Source: Acidobacteria bacterium OLB17 (GTDB taxonomy: Bacteria > Acidobacteriota > Blastocatellia > Pyrinomonadales > Pyrinomonadaceae). From it: DNA of 64,000 bases. Shown here one piece after another: positions 27,154-36,990 of the stretch. The translations under genes were made by a program, and so were the position numbers. Each line of letters starts with the position of its first letter. Positions within the stretch are counted from its first letter, which is position 1. The notes beneath the pieces were generated by a model, which was not told where the DNA came from, did no database searches, and saw nothing but the letters and a program-made list of their open reading frames with translations. The DNA lies in assembly GCA_001567505.1 (NCBI GenBank), contig LLEU01000012.1:1-64000 (forward strand), read 5' to 3'.

Positions 27154-28536
27154 CTAAAGTTTTATTGTGCCAAGTCTTTCGAGTGCAAGCAAAGCGGCAC
27201 CCTTTAGAGCAGCTTCCGCGGCGTCGGAAGTTTCGAGCGTGCGGCCGAGTTTCTCCTCGATGACCGAACGCCAGCGAGGAAATTCGCGGAGTGCCCCGCC
27301 CGAGGCCGTAATGCGGCGGATCGGAGCAACCCGCTCGAGCCTCTCGACTATATCCGCGAGGCGTTCGGCAACGGCATACATCGCCGCAAGGATAACGTCA
27401 ACGCCGTCATGATGCTCGGAAACTCCTTCGATACTGCCTTTCGCATCTTCGCGATAACCTGTGCTTCTTTCGCCGAAAAAGAACGGTTCAACTCGGATCT
27501 TCGGGTCGAACGCGCGGGCTCGCAGCTCTTCCGAAATATCGCCGCGAACATTGAATCTCGCGCGAATAAGCTCGATCAGATTCCCGCCGTCCGACAACGC
27601 ACCGCCGACAATAACCCGTTTATCATCAATACGATACGACCACAGTCCGCGAGGGATCGAAGCCGGCGGATCGCCTTCGTACGCCATACGCACCGCCGCC
27701 GAGGTCCCGATCGTCAGCGTCGCTTCGCCAAGCCTAAGGCTGCCGGAACCGACATTCTCCGCCGCGCCGTCGCCGATCGCGGGAAGGATCTCGCATCGGC
27801 AAGCTGCGGCCAGCGTTTTTCGTGCGGCCTCGTCCGGCCGGACGGCCGCGTCCGCACCGAGCACCGTCGGCAGTTGGCCTTCGCCGACGCCAATGAACCT
27901 CAGCAGTTCGCCGTCCCACCGGCACTCTCTTTGATCGAAAAGCCCCGTCGCCGATGCCATCGAAATGCCTGTCCGTGCGTCGCCGAAGAGCCGCTGTTGG
28001 CAGACGTCCGCGAACGAATGCCACGCTGCCGCACGCTCGAAGTCCCGCGGCCGCTCGTGCCTCAGCCAAAGCAGCTTTGCAGGCCAAAAGCTCGAGTGAA
28101 AATGCGCGCCCGTTCGGGCATGTATCGCGTTCTCGTCAAAATTCTCTTTCAGCATCGCAGAATACCGGCGGGCTCGTGTGTCTGCCCAACCAAGTATCTC
28201 TGAGACGGCCCGGCCGTTCGAGTCCAAACCGCACAAACTGTGCCAAAACGCACAAAATGACACAAACCGCACATTTTCGTCGCGGCCTTCGAGAACGCGG
28301 TCGATCACTATCCGGGCCTGTTCGACGGCCTCGTCCGCATCGAGCGTAAATGCCCCGTCCGCGTCCGTTCGGAATGACCTTTCGGCCTTTACGAGCGAAT
28401 CGGGAACGAGCTCTCCCATATCGTCAAAGAGAGCGGCACGCACGCTCGATGAGCCGTTATCGACAGCTAAAATGCAGGGTTTTTTGTCTGTTCGCAAAAC
28501 TTGGGATGCGTCAACCGAACGTTTTTTTTGAGCCAC
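27154..28536 (-). CDS. FGGY-family carbohydrate kinase (gluconokinase-like)
   Basis: A kinase of about 460 residues from the ASKHA superfamily. The phosphate-1 motif AVDNGSSSVRAALFDDMGEL is near the N-terminus, SFCAFWHSLCGLDSNGRAVS resembles gluconokinases, and the ATP motifs TLTIGTSAAVRM and ITASGGALREFPRWRSVIEE (FGGY-2 region) are present. No ATG fits: candidate starts are GTG at 28536 or TTG at 28497, both inside the 3' end of the Mpo1-like gene on the same strand but another frame, so translation is coupled. Gluconate or a pentulose/xylulose are possible substrates; adjacency to transketolase favours a sugar feeding the pentose-phosphate pathway. Confidence 0.82.
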   Translation of the reverse strand: MAQKKRSVDASQVLRTDKKPCILAVDNGSSSVRAALFDDMGELVPDSLVKAERSFRTDADGAFTLDADEAVEQARIVIDRVLEGRDENVRFVSFCAFWHSLCGLDSNGRAVSEILGWADTRARRYSAMLKENFDENAIHARTGAHFHSSFWPAKLLWLRHERPRDFERAAAWHSFADVCQQRLFGDARTGISMASATGLFDQRECRWDGELLRFIGVGEGQLPTVLGADAAVRPDEAARKTLAAACRCEILPAIGDGAAENVGSGSLRLGEATLTIGTSAAVRMAYEGDPPASIPRGLWSYRIDDKRVIVGGALSDGGNLIELIRARFNVRGDISEELRARAFDPKIRVEPFFFGERSTGYREDAKGSIEGVSEHHDGVDVILAAMYAVAERLADIVERLERVAPIRRITASGGALREFPRWRSVIEEKLGRTLETSDAAEAALKGAALLALERLGTIKL

Positions 28537-28808
28537 CAGCGGAGACCGACGAATAGGAAACGATAATCGCGAAGGAATTCGGGCGGCTTGCCCTCGAAAT
28601 AGTGCCCGACGAACTGCAGGATCCAGCCGAGGACAAAGAGGATCGCCGCCACGAGCCATACGCGGCCGACGAAGAAACCGACGGGCAGCAAAATGATCGC
28701 GACCGCGATCATCGGTATGCCGAAACTGTGCGTCAGGCGATTGATCGGATGCTGATGCGCCTTCGAATATTCCGCGATCCAATCGTCCCAACTGCGTCCG
28801 CCCATCAT
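28467..28808 (-). CDS. Mpo1-like (DUF962) membrane protein
   Basis: A 113-residue protein starting MMGGRSWDDWIAEYSKAHQH and continuing NRLTHSFGIPMIAVAIILL, which is the DUF962/Mpo1 signature with conserved His residues. Two to three hydrophobic helices follow, then GHYFEGKPPEFLRDYRFLF. Yeast Mpo1 is an iron-dependent alpha-dioxygenase of 2-hydroxy fatty acids; the bacterial role is not established. The 3' end overlaps the FGGY kinase start by 31-70 bp and contains an eight-A run (minus strand) at 28522-28529. Confidence 0.82.
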   Translation of the reverse strand: MMGGRSWDDWIAEYSKAHQHPINRLTHSFGIPMIAVAIILLPVGFFVGRVWLVAAILFVLGWILQFVGHYFEGKPPEFLRDYRFLFVGLRWWLKKNVRLTHPKFCEQTKNPAF

Positions 28809-28852
28809 AACGTTCGATCTCCCTTTACAGCCTTTATACCACAGTTTTAGGA

Positions 28853-29338
28853 CTATTCGCCCGGCTTTTGCCTGTCGAGCACGCGGACCGTGACGCCTTC
28901 GCCAAGGTCGAATTCATCCCTTACGTCGAATCCGTCAAAAAGGCCTTCGGGTAGAAATGCGTCCCCATCTTCGACGATCTCCGGAATGTGCGAGACGATC
29001 CATCGTTCGATCACATCCTTCACGCTCGAAAACACGCCCGCACCGCCGATCACAAAAACATCGCCGTCAAAAGCCGCCGCAAATTCGACGACCTCTTCCC
29101 GACTTCGCAGCAGCCGAACGCCGGCAGGAAGTTCGACGTCACCACGGCGGCTTAGTACCAGATTCAGCCTGTCGGGGAGCGGCCTGCCGATCGATTCCCA
29201 AGTGCGTGCGCCCATCACGACCGCATTTCCGGCCGTCGTCCGCTTGAAGAATTTCAGGTCGGCGCTGTAATGCCACGGCAGGCGATTGTCCCTGCCGATG
29301 GCTCCGTTCCTTGCGACCGCAACGATGCCGATGATCAT
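28853..29338 (-). CDS. folA: dihydrofolate reductase
   Basis: A 161-residue enzyme reducing dihydrofolate to tetrahydrofolate with NADPH. Conserved: IGIVAVARNGAIGRDNRLPW with the catalytic carboxylate region, HYSADLKFFKRTT, VVMGARTWESIGRPLPDRLN and VFVIGGAGVFSSV. Length is normal. The ATG region overlaps the stop of the DUF2071 gene by 4 bp (29335-29338), so the two are co-translated. The usual partner thyA is not adjacent. Confidence 0.95.
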   Translation of the reverse strand: MIIGIVAVARNGAIGRDNRLPWHYSADLKFFKRTTAGNAVVMGARTWESIGRPLPDRLNLVLSRRGDVELPAGVRLLRSREEVVEFAAAFDGDVFVIGGAGVFSSVKDVIERWIVSHIPEIVEDGDAFLPEGLFDGFDVRDEFDLGEGVTVRVLDRQKPGE

Positions 29339-30039
29339 AAGTTCAACTTCTGCCCCTTGAAGACCGCGATCTCCGAGCCTTTTGCAAGCAGGACAGAGTG
29401 CGGCCTCATCTCGTTCAAAAACGCGAATCGCTTGCCGTATGTCGCTGCGAAATCAACGTTTATCGTCTCATTCGTCGCAGCAAAAAGCTCCCATTTCGGG
29501 TGCTCGACCTTGTATTCGTCCGTCCGGCGTTCGCCGCGGCGAGTGTAGCCCCAATAGTGCTCGATGATGAATTCACCGTGTGAACCTTCCGCCGGAACTC
29601 CAAGATCTTCGGCGATCTCGACCGTCAGCGAATTGCTGCATTCGCCTTTCGACCAAGAATACCCGACAAGACGCTCGCTGCGAAGATGGCCCATACGCCA
29701 CGCCTCATACGGCTCGCCGTACAGCGTCCTTGCGACGAGGGCGATCGCCGAACGCGGTACGATCTCTTTGACAAAAACAACGCCGCGGCGAACTTCGTCC
29801 GAACATTCTCGGCGAACATAGAATCGAAGATTCACTTCCTCGAAATTTCCGTGAAACGGGACGGCGACGCCGAGCACGCGGGTGTTCAGGAACATAAAAC
29901 CGACGAGGCTCACGAAACATTTTCCGTCGAAAAGATCGAGCTCGCAGCCCGCCGGAACCAGCGGAGCGAGTACGGCCGGATCGGCCTCGTAGTTCGCCAT
30001 CACGAGATCTCGCCATTCGGCTGTAAGGAATTTTTGCAT
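29335..30039 (-). CDS. DUF2071 (YqjF-like) protein
   Basis: A 234-residue soluble protein with the DUF2071 pattern: TAEWRDLVMANYEADPAVLA, LVPAGCELDLFDGKCFVSLV, VPFHGNFEEVNLRFYVRRE and GVVFVKEIVPRSAIALVART, ending in HPKWELFAATNE and FLNEMRPHSVLLAKGS. The function of the family is unknown (acetoacetate-decarboxylase-like fold). It sits between selB and folA on the same strand and overlaps folA. Confidence 0.88.
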   Translation of the reverse strand: MQKFLTAEWRDLVMANYEADPAVLAPLVPAGCELDLFDGKCFVSLVGFMFLNTRVLGVAVPFHGNFEEVNLRFYVRRECSDEVRRGVVFVKEIVPRSAIALVARTLYGEPYEAWRMGHLRSERLVGYSWSKGECSNSLTVEIAEDLGVPAEGSHGEFIIEHYWGYTRRGERRTDEYKVEHPKWELFAATNETINVDFAATYGKRFAFLNEMRPHSVLLAKGSEIAVFKGQKLNL

Positions 30040-30065
30040 AGAGCAAGCCGCCTTTTCCGCGGGCG

Positions 30066-31961
30066 TCAGATCAGCACGCGGCTGCCGTCTTTCCTGCGGG
30101 CCGTCACCTTCTCACGATCGAAATACTCGAGCAGCGGGATCGCATATTTTCGCGAAACGCCCGCGATATCCTTGAATTTTGGCACATCTATCTCGCGAGT
30201 TCCCATTGAGCGAACCTGTTCGACAAGCCGGTCTAGCGCCGCACGCGAGAAATAGAATTCGTCCGAGACCTTCGCGATCTTTCCATCCGAGACAAGCAGC
30301 CGGACGAGTTTATCGCCCGACTGCCGCGAGATCTTTTCGCGGGATGCAAGCTCGGCGGCAAGCTCGGCCTGCCTTGGCACCTCAAGGCCTGCGTCCTCCA
30401 GCGTTTTCAGGAATGCCGCGCTGAAACGCCTCTCGGCATCCGACATCGAAACGCCTTCAGTCGCAAGGCGGATGAGTTCGCCATCGGCCGAGATCGAGCC
30501 TTTCTCCGTAAGCCGCGACACACACTCGCGAAAAACGTCCGCAAAAGCGCCGAGGGACACCTTTCTCCGCAGATCGTCCGGACGGAAGCCGCGGGCAAGC
30601 GGTTCGGCAGCGTGATCTTTCTTTAGCTGTTCAAGAATGTTCGCCTCGATCTGCTTTACTGCTGAGCCGCTTGCGAAAAGGCTTCCGCACTTTACGATCT
30701 CGCCCGTGCCGACAAGTTTGTCGAGAGCCGCCGTGATATCCGCACGCCTGTCGCCCGAGAAGGCCGCAAGATCTTCCGGCGAGACGCCGCGGCGATCGGC
30801 CGAAGCGATCAGCGTCAGAAGAAGCTTCGGCATATCGCCGAGCGCGTCGCGAACCTCACTCAGGAAACCGGCCGCTCGTTTTGAACCACGCGTTCCGGCG
30901 TGCGGGTCGAGGATGATGCCGCCCGCGATCGTATCGACCGGCGAATACGAACGAATGATGAAATGTTCGCCCGCGACAAGAAGCGTCCGGCCCTCGAGCC
31001 TGAGTCTTGCAAGGCCCTTTTCGCCCGGTGCGATCTCCTTCGTCGCGTCAAAGAGCGAGACGCGCGCCATCAATTCTTTGGTGCCGACGTGAACGCGTAC
31101 TCGCTGCCGATCTGCCAACGGCTTTGCACCTCGGCAAACTTCCACCTCGGCATCAAAGACGTTCGAAGGACGGAATGCTCCCGCTTCGCCCACAACGAGC
31201 CCACGCGCCAACTCGTGCCGCTCGACGCCCGCAAGATTCATCGCAACACGCATTCCGGCAGAAGCAGTATCGATATCGCGATCGTGATTCTGCAGGCCTC
31301 GCACGCGAGCCGTCACGCCGAGCGGATAGATCTCGGCCTCGCTGCCCTCGGCGATGCTGCCGGCCGCAACGGTTCCCGTGACGATCGTACCGAATCCTTT
31401 CCGACTGAACACTCGATCGATCGGCAGCCGAAAGCTCTTGCGGGCACGCGTCGTTCGGTCGCGTGTGAATGTCAGCAGGTGGCCTCGCAAGGCATCGATG
31501 CCGCGAGCTTCCTGCGCGTCGGTGACGAAGACCCATGCATTCTCGAGGAACGCCCCGGCGACAAGCTCCGCAATGTCCGCACGTACGAGATCGATCATCT
31601 CGCTTTCGACAAGCGACGCTTTCGTGATCGCGATCACGCCTTCCTCGACGCCGAGCAGACGGCAGATCTCAAAATGCTCCCGCGTCTGCGGCATCACGCC
31701 GTCGTCCGCCGCCACGACCAGCATAACGACGTCGATCCCGGACGCACCCGCGAGCATATTCCGCACAAAGCGTTCGTGGCCGGGAACGTCGATGAACGAG
31801 ATGTTCCCGTTCGCAGAACGCAACTCGGCAAACCCGATATCGATCGTGATCCCGCGCCGCTTCTCGTCCGGAAGGCGATCGGTATCAACGCCCGTCAGAG
31901 CCTTTACAAGTGTTGTTTTTCCGTGGTCGATGTGGCCCGCGGTTCCGATGACAACGCTCAT
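30066..31961 (-). CDS. selB: selenocysteine-specific elongation factor SelB
   Basis: A 631-residue GTPase that delivers Sec-tRNA to UGA codons at a SECIS element. G1 is [19 protein letters not shown], the switch I region [14 protein letters not shown]3 DVPGHERFV. The beta-barrel domains follow ([20 protein letters not shown]) and the C-terminus has the SelB winged-helix repeats ending with [20 protein letters not shown]. Oddly the G4 motif reads AITKASLVE: the Asp that recognises guanine (TKxD) is Ser. It implies Sec use by the organism; selA, selD and tRNA-Sec are not in the window. Confidence 0.93.
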   Translation of the reverse strand: MSVVIGTAGHIDHGKTTLVKALTGVDTDRLPDEKRRGITIDIGFAELRSANGNISFIDVPGHERFVRNMLAGASGIDVVMLVVAADDGVMPQTREHFEICRLLGVEEGVIAITKASLVESEMIDLVRADIAELVAGAFLENAWVFVTDAQEARGIDALRGHLLTFTRDRTTRARKSFRLPIDRVFSRKGFGTIVTGTVAAGSIAEGSEAEIYPLGVTARVRGLQNHDRDIDTASAGMRVAMNLAGVERHELARGLVVGEAGAFRPSNVFDAEVEVCRGAKPLADRQRVRVHVGTKELMARVSLFDATKEIAPGEKGLARLRLEGRTLLVAGEHFIIRSYSPVDTIAGGIILDPHAGTRGSKRAAGFLSEVRDALGDMPKLLLTLIASADRRGVSPEDLAAFSGDRRADITAALDKLVGTGEIVKCGSLFASGSAVKQIEANILEQLKKDHAAEPLARGFRPDDLRRKVSLGAFADVFRECVSRLTEKGSISADGELIRLATEGVSMSDAERRFSAAFLKTLEDAGLEVPRQAELAAELASREKISRQSGDKLVRLLVSDGKIAKVSDEFYFSRAALDRLVEQVRSMGTREIDVPKFKDIAGVSRKYAIPLLEYFDREKVTARRKDGSRVLI

Positions 31962-34043
31962 TTAGGATGCGATCTCTTCCTCGTACTCTTCGAGCCGCCG
32001 ATAGAGCGTCTTGCGGCCGATGCCGAGCAGACGCGCGGCCGCGGACTTGTCTCCTGCGGTAAGGTCAAGCGTCGCTTCGATCAGTTCGCGTTCAACGTCC
32101 GGGAGCGTTGCGGGAAGGATGAATGAAATGCGGGAACCGTCCGACTTGCCGCTCGCACGTTCGCCGCCCGCCGCGCCGATCGATTCCGGCAGGTCCTCTG
32201 CCTCGATCCTGCGTCCCGAAGCGATGATCACAGCCCGTTCGATCGCATTCTCGAGTTCGCGAATATTCCCCGGCCAGTCGTACTCGGCGATCGCGGCAAG
32301 CGCCGCTCTCGATATTCCCGAAATGTAGCGGCCGCTCTTTTTCTTGTAGGTTTCGAGGAAATGCGTGACGAGCAGCGGAATGTCCTCGCGGCGTTCGCGA
32401 AGCGCCGGCAGCACGACGGGGAAGACCGACAGCCGAAAGAAAAGATCGCGTCGGAATGCGCCGGACGCAACCGCTTGCTCAAGATCGACATTCGTTGCAG
32501 CGATCACGCGGACATCCGTCTTTACGGTCCGTCGCCCGCCAAGCCGCGTGAATTCGCCGTCCTGGAGCACACGCAGAAGCCGCACCTGCGCCTGCAGCGA
32601 CATTTCGCCGACCTCATCGAGGAAAAGCGTGCCGCCGTCAGCCTCTTCAAAACGCCCGATCCGCTGCGTCCGTGCGTCGGTGAACGCTCCTTTCTCGTGC
32701 CCGAAAAGCTCGCTTTCGAGCAGCGTTTCGGGAATAGCGCCGCAGTTTATCTTTACGAACGGTTTGTCATCGCGGCCGGAGCTGTAGTGGATAAGGTTCG
32801 CGATCAGTTCCTTGCCGGTCCCACTCTCACCGCTGATAAGTACGGTCGTCGAAGCATCGGCCACGTTGAGTGCAAGTTCGATCGCACGGCGAATTCCCGG
32901 TGCCTGGCCGATGATCTCACCGTGTTTTTGATGAAGCTCGCTCTTTAAGCGAAGCACTTCGGCCGAGAGTTGGTCGCGCTCGAGTGCTGTGCCGATCTGG
33001 TCGGCAATGCCCTCAATGAGCGCGATGTCGTGCGCCGCGAACGCACTTCCTGCGCTCCAAACGAAACCCAAAAGTCCGAACACGCGCCCGCCGACGCGAA
33101 CCGGCGTGACAAGCGCGGCCTTGCCGTGGAGTTGTTTGTTGAAGAACAGGCGGATCGCAAGCGGCATCTGCGAATCGACGAGCTTTACGGTCTTTCCATC
33201 GCGTATAATCTCACCGATCGCCTTAAAGCTCTCGACGCTTAACGATTTATCGTGCTGCTCGATCATCTTCAGCACCTTTCCGAGCTTGATGCCCTGCGCC
33301 GATTTGAACGATGCGAGCGAGATGCGCGTCTCGGACGCATCGAGCACGCCCAACGCTCCGTAATCCGCACCTACAAGGCCGATCGCGCGTTCGAGAACGT
33401 CCGCGGCCACCTCCTTGAAATCCGAATGTCGATTGAGCGTGTTTGCGATCTCAAGAAGGGCGGTCGTCCGGTGCGCTTCCTTTTCCTGCGCAGAATATAG
33501 GCTCGTGTACTGATAGCCGATCGCAAGCTGCCGTGCGATCGATTCGATCAGTTCGACCTCGTCATCGAGCCAGACACGCGGATTCCTCGTATCGTGCAGC
33601 CCGAGAAGCCCGAGGACCTCATCGCCGCGAATGACGGGGATGATCAGGAGCGAGCGCGTATTCAAGGCCGCCGCAAGCATCTTGATGCCGACCTCTTTTG
33701 TCTTTGAGGTGTCGTTGATGCGGATCGGCTTGCGGATATCGATCCGTTCGGCAAGCTTTGCGGCATCGATCGGAAGCGTCAGGCCGGCACTCCTCGGAAC
33801 CGTCTCATCGCGTCGCCATTCGTGGCTGATCGTAAGCTGTTTGTCGCTGTTTAGTTGGATCAGGTCGCAGCGGTCGGCATCGGTCATTCGGCCGATCTCG
33901 GAGACAACGACGCTCAGGAAACGCTCAAGGTCGATCTTTGTCGGGAGGTCGTCGGCGAGCCGTTCGATGATGCCGTCGCGGGCGCCGAGCATCTTGCTGC
34001 GGCGTTCGCTGCTGAGCGATTGTGTTTGGGATCCTTCGGCCAT
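31962..34043 (-). CDS. sigma-54-dependent activator with two GAF domains
   Basis: A 693-residue bacterial enhancer-binding protein. Two GAF sensor domains occupy roughly residues 25-185 and 200-365. The AAA+ domain has Walker [17 protein letters not shown], Walker [18 protein letters not shown] and [13 protein letters not shown], so the sigma-54 contact loop is GAFTDA rather than GAFTGA. A Fis-type HTH closes the protein ([20 protein letters not shown]). The start at 34043 (MAEGSQTQS) is preferred to an upstream in-frame codon at 34112. It abuts selB. GAF domains without a phosphoacceptor suggest a small ligand or redox signal. Confidence 0.92.
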   Translation of the reverse strand: MAEGSQTQSLSSERRSKMLGARDGIIERLADDLPTKIDLERFLSVVVSEIGRMTDADRCDLIQLNSDKQLTISHEWRRDETVPRSAGLTLPIDAAKLAERIDIRKPIRINDTSKTKEVGIKMLAAALNTRSLLIIPVIRGDEVLGLLGLHDTRNPRVWLDDEVELIESIARQLAIGYQYTSLYSAQEKEAHRTTALLEIANTLNRHSDFKEVAADVLERAIGLVGADYGALGVLDASETRISLASFKSAQGIKLGKVLKMIEQHDKSLSVESFKAIGEIIRDGKTVKLVDSQMPLAIRLFFNKQLHGKAALVTPVRVGGRVFGLLGFVWSAGSAFAAHDIALIEGIADQIGTALERDQLSAEVLRLKSELHQKHGEIIGQAPGIRRAIELALNVADASTTVLISGESGTGKELIANLIHYSSGRDDKPFVKINCGAIPETLLESELFGHEKGAFTDARTQRIGRFEEADGGTLFLDEVGEMSLQAQVRLLRVLQDGEFTRLGGRRTVKTDVRVIAATNVDLEQAVASGAFRRDLFFRLSVFPVVLPALRERREDIPLLVTHFLETYKKKSGRYISGISRAALAAIAEYDWPGNIRELENAIERAVIIASGRRIEAEDLPESIGAAGGERASGKSDGSRISFILPATLPDVERELIEATLDLTAGDKSAAARLLGIGRKTLYRRLEEYEEEIAS

Positions 34044-34119
34044 TTCTGCGGAACCGTACGCGGGTCTTCTTTGCGAAATGCCTGCGGCCCCAAGCCTAGT
34101 TTGGCGCCGCAAAGAAAAA

Positions 34120-34132
34120 TGTCAAGTTGACA
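34120..34132. promoter_or_regulatory. short palindrome upstream of the sigma-54 activator gene
   Basis: TGTCAA and TTGACA flank a single central G, giving a 13-bp palindrome 77 bp before the activator's start and between two minus-strand genes. It may be an operator or contain a -35 element; no convincing -10 partner is visible. Confidence 0.3.
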
Positions 34133-34165
34133 CACGCTCTGCGGCCCGCACTGTGCAATATTGGC

Positions 34166-35044
34166 TCATTCGTGCCGTTTCGACGCAGGAGTTTTGTCGT
34201 CTTTGACGACGCGAGGCCGATCGCCGGGGCCTGCCGGTTTTGTGTTGGACGGAGTCGTTTTCGAGTTCGCGGGCGTCGCAGAATTCGCATTCTCGACATT
34301 CGCGTTAGCATTCGCGTTCGAGTTCGACTTCGTATTGTCGGGCTTTGAGACGTAATCGACACGCTTTGCACCGGCCTGGGCATCCTCAAGCAGTTCCGCT
34401 GCTTCGACGTTATCCGCATCGAGTTCGACCGCCTTCTTAAGGGCCGAGATCGCCTCGTGATACTTCGCGAGCTTGATCCGGATCGCACCGAGTTCCGTCT
34501 GGTAATCGCTGTCATCCGGATTCAGCTTAACGGCCTTTTCCAGCGCGTCTTCGGACTCCTTGTCCTTGTTCAGTTTGTTGTACGCACGCCCCAAGGTGTA
34601 AAAGGAAGCTGCGTCTTCCGGCGAAGCGGCAACCTTCTTTTTCAAGGCCTCGACCGCCTTCTCGAACATCTTTACGGAATTCGCCTTCTCCTTTGCTTCT
34701 TCCTTGGGGATCGGGTCGCCCGGAAGACGCTCGCTCGTTCCGCTGTGTTTTGCCTCGGCCTCTAAAAGGGAATACGCAACGCCCATCTTGAAATATGCTT
34801 CGCCAAGATCGGGGTCGAGCTCGACGGCGCGTTTGTATGCCTCGATCGCGTTCTCCGTATCGTTCTCATCGAGGAGTTTGTTGCCCTCGGCAAGCGCCGC
34901 GGCCGGATCGGTGATATCAGCAAACGAACGCAGTTGGACGCCATTGGCATTAGCACCGTTCCCGTTCACGGCCGAGTTCCCGCCGCAGCTTACAAGAGCG
35001 AGACTGATGACAAAAATGGAAAGTAACAAAAAGGCTCTTCTCAT
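34166..35044 (-). CDS. TPR-repeat lipoprotein
   Basis: A 292-residue lipoprotein: signal helix then a VSCGG lipobox at residue about 20 and an Asn/Gly/Ala linker. Four TPR units are visible, for example NAIEAYKRAVELDPDLGEAY, FYTLGRAYNKLNKDKESEDA and YHEAISALKKAVELDADNVE. The tail is low-complexity (SNSNANANANVENANS) and basic at the end. It would act as a periplasmic scaffold; the partner is unknown. It lies 4 bp downstream of the HIT gene, so the two may be co-transcribed. Confidence 0.85.
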   Translation of the reverse strand: MRRAFLLLSIFVISLALVSCGGNSAVNGNGANANGVQLRSFADITDPAAALAEGNKLLDENDTENAIEAYKRAVELDPDLGEAYFKMGVAYSLLEAEAKHSGTSERLPGDPIPKEEAKEKANSVKMFEKAVEALKKKVAASPEDAASFYTLGRAYNKLNKDKESEDALEKAVKLNPDDSDYQTELGAIRIKLAKYHEAISALKKAVELDADNVEAAELLEDAQAGAKRVDYVSKPDNTKSNSNANANANVENANSATPANSKTTPSNTKPAGPGDRPRVVKDDKTPASKRHE

Positions 35045-35047
35045 AAC

Positions 35048-35389
35048 CTAGCCGGGAGGAAAAATGAAGGGCCTCCCCGAAAGCAGATGTACATGCAGAT
35101 GAAAGACCGTCTGGCCGCCGTCCGCATTCGTGTTCACGACCACGCGATAACCCGCATCGGCCGATCCTTCGCGGCGAGCAAGGTCTGCTGCCGCGAGCAG
35201 CAGCTTACCAAGCAGGCGGTCGTCGGCAGGTGCGGCCTTATCGAGCGAATCGATGTGCTTGCGCGGCAAAACAAGGACGTGCGTCGGCGCCTGCGGCTCG
35301 ATATCGCGGATTATCACGCAATCCTCGTCCTCATAAAGCCGCTCGGCCGGGATCTCACCGGCGATGATCTTGCAAAACAAACAATCCAT
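35048..35389 (-). CDS. hinT: HIT-family nucleotide hydrolase (HinT-like)
   Basis: A 113-residue protein with the HIT fold: CLFCKIIAGEIPAERLYEDE at the N-terminus, a conserved AP-T-HVLVLPRKHIDSL strand and the catalytic triad motif HLHVHLLSG near the end. HinT proteins hydrolyse purine nucleoside phosphoramidates. Length and start are family-typical. Confidence 0.94.
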   Translation of the reverse strand: MDCLFCKIIAGEIPAERLYEDEDCVIIRDIEPQAPTHVLVLPRKHIDSLDKAAPADDRLLGKLLLAAADLARREGSADAGYRVVVNTNADGGQTVFHLHVHLLSGRPFIFPPG

Positions 35390-35452
35390 CCTAAAAAGCT
35401 CCTCGTTAGATGCACGGAGCGGGTAATTCTGCCGCCCGAGAATTTGCCGGCC

Positions 35453-36748
35453 TCACGCTCCGGCTTCTTCGGCCGTCGAAGAACCCGTTATCCGCTTAAT
35501 ATCAGCACCAAGCGAACTTAATTTCCTTACGATCGTCTCATATCCGCGATCAATGTGATAAACGCGGTCGATCAGCGTTTCGCCCTCGGCGCAAAGGGCC
35601 GCAAGCACGAGCGACGCACTCGCACGCAGGTCCGAGGCAAGGATCTTTGCTCCCATTAGCTTTGTCGGTCCGCTTACGGTCGCCGTGTGGCCTGAAATGG
35701 AAATGTCCGCGCCCATTCGGATAAGCTCCGAGGCATGCATAAAGCGATTCTCGAAGATCGTCTCGACGATCTCGGATTCGCCCGTCGCCTGGGTCATCAG
35801 GGCCATCACCTGAGCCTGCATATCGGTCGGAAACTTCGGATGCGGCTCGGTCGTAACGTTGACCGCATGCAGGCCGGTTCCCGAACGCCTTACGTGCAAG
35901 GTCGTCGGGTTGAGTTCGTCGATCTCGACACCCGCCTCGCGAAGTTTCTCGATAACGGCCGTAAGATGTTCCGGACGGCAGCCGCGTATCTCGAGCTCGC
36001 CGTTCGTTATCGCCGCTGCGACGATGAACGTGCCGGCTTCGATACGGTCGGGAATGATCGTATGTTCCGCACCGCCCAGAGCTTCGACGCCGTCGATCTC
36101 AAGTTCGCTTGTCCCGGCACCGCGGATGCGGGCTCCCATCTTGTTCAGCAGGTCTGCAAGGTCGTCGATCTCCGGTTCGCGGGCGGCGTTCTTGATGACC
36201 GTGCGGCCTTCGGCAAGCGAAGCCGCCATCATCACGTTCTCGGTACCCGTGACGGTCACCTTCTCGAACTCGATCGTCGCACCTTTTAGGCGGCCCTGCG
36301 GCGCCGATGCGACAACGTCTCCCGACTCGAGCGAGACGTGGGCTCCGAGCTTCTCGAACGCCTTCAGATGCAGGTCGATCGGCCGCGTGCCGATCGCGCA
36401 GCCGCCCGGCAAACTCACCTTCGCTTTTCCGAATCGCGCAAGCAGCGGCCCGAGAGCAAGGACGCTCGCTCGCATCGTCTTTACGAGCTCGTACGGTGCC
36501 TCGAAAACATCTACGCCCGCGGCGTTGACCTTGTGCGTACGCAGTTCCGGCGTAAGGACGGTTGCCCCAAGGTCTTCGAGCAGGCGACGCTGTGTTATCA
36601 GGTCTTTAACGTAGGGAACATTGTGGAGCGTTACGGTCTCGGCAGTCAGCAAGGCGGCCGCCAAACACGGGAGGGCGGAGTTCTTCGCTCCGCTGATCTC
36701 GATCTTTCCACGGAGCGGAATACCACCGTGAATCAAAAATTTATCCAT
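35453..36748 (-). CDS. murA: UDP-N-acetylglucosamine 1-carboxyvinyltransferase MurA
   Basis: A 431-residue cytoplasmic enzyme that transfers enolpyruvate to UDP-GlcNAc, the first committed step of peptidoglycan synthesis. It begins [20 protein letters not shown] with [11 protein letters not shown], and the active-site loop [15 protein letters not shown] keeps the catalytic Cys, predicting fosfomycin sensitivity. Later family segments include [19 protein letters not shown] and [18 protein letters not shown]. It is full length. Confidence 0.97.
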   Translation of the reverse strand: MDKFLIHGGIPLRGKIEISGAKNSALPCLAAALLTAETVTLHNVPYVKDLITQRRLLEDLGATVLTPELRTHKVNAAGVDVFEAPYELVKTMRASVLALGPLLARFGKAKVSLPGGCAIGTRPIDLHLKAFEKLGAHVSLESGDVVASAPQGRLKGATIEFEKVTVTGTENVMMAASLAEGRTVIKNAAREPEIDDLADLLNKMGARIRGAGTSELEIDGVEALGGAEHTIIPDRIEAGTFIVAAAITNGELEIRGCRPEHLTAVIEKLREAGVEIDELNPTTLHVRRSGTGLHAVNVTTEPHPKFPTDMQAQVMALMTQATGESEIVETIFENRFMHASELIRMGADISISGHTATVSGPTKLMGAKILASDLRASASLVLAALCAEGETLIDRVYHIDRGYETIVRKLSSLGADIKRITGSSTAEEAGA

Positions 36749-36869
36749 TCGGCAAACTCTAAGGGATCCTTATACGTATCAGCAGAATAAGTTATCAAAT
36801 GCTCAGGATAAATTCGAGTTCGATAGGACGGGTTTTTCTGAGGGCGGGGCGATTACTTTTCGTCAAACG

Positions 36870-36884
36870 TGCGGGATTCCCGCA
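36870..36884. promoter_or_regulatory. 15-bp palindrome upstream of murA
   Basis: TGCGGGA and TCCCGCA flank a single T, about 120 bp before the murA start codon in an otherwise unassigned 240-bp gap. It could be an operator or a short hairpin in the leader. Confidence 0.3.
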
Positions 36885-36957
36885 ACATCAAACTAAGTGG
36901 TTTCGGGAGTGTCAACAGTTTGGTTAGCTCTTGATAAGTATCGCCCGAACCACTTAA

Positions 36958-36986
36958 GCCGGCAGGTTACCCTCCTACCTGCCGGC
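36958..36986 (+). terminator. strong GC hairpin followed by a T-tract
   Basis: Ten-base arms GCCGGCAGGT (36958-36967) and ACCTGCCGGC (36977-36986), followed on the plus strand by CCTTTTATTTTT. It lies just beyond the 3' end of the minus-strand DinB-like gene. The T-tract orientation fits plus-strand transcripts best; on the minus strand it is a stable hairpin without a T-run. Confidence 0.55.
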
Positions 36987-36990
36987 CCTT

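Noticed and set aside
32011-34206. Large plus-strand open frames opposite the sigma-54 activator
   Set aside because: High-GC codon bias opens antisense frames; all diagnostic motifs are on the minus strand.
34166-34348. Plus-strand reading frames opposite the TPR lipoprotein tail
   Set aside because: Created by the repetitive Asn/Ala codons on the minus strand; no independent coding signal.
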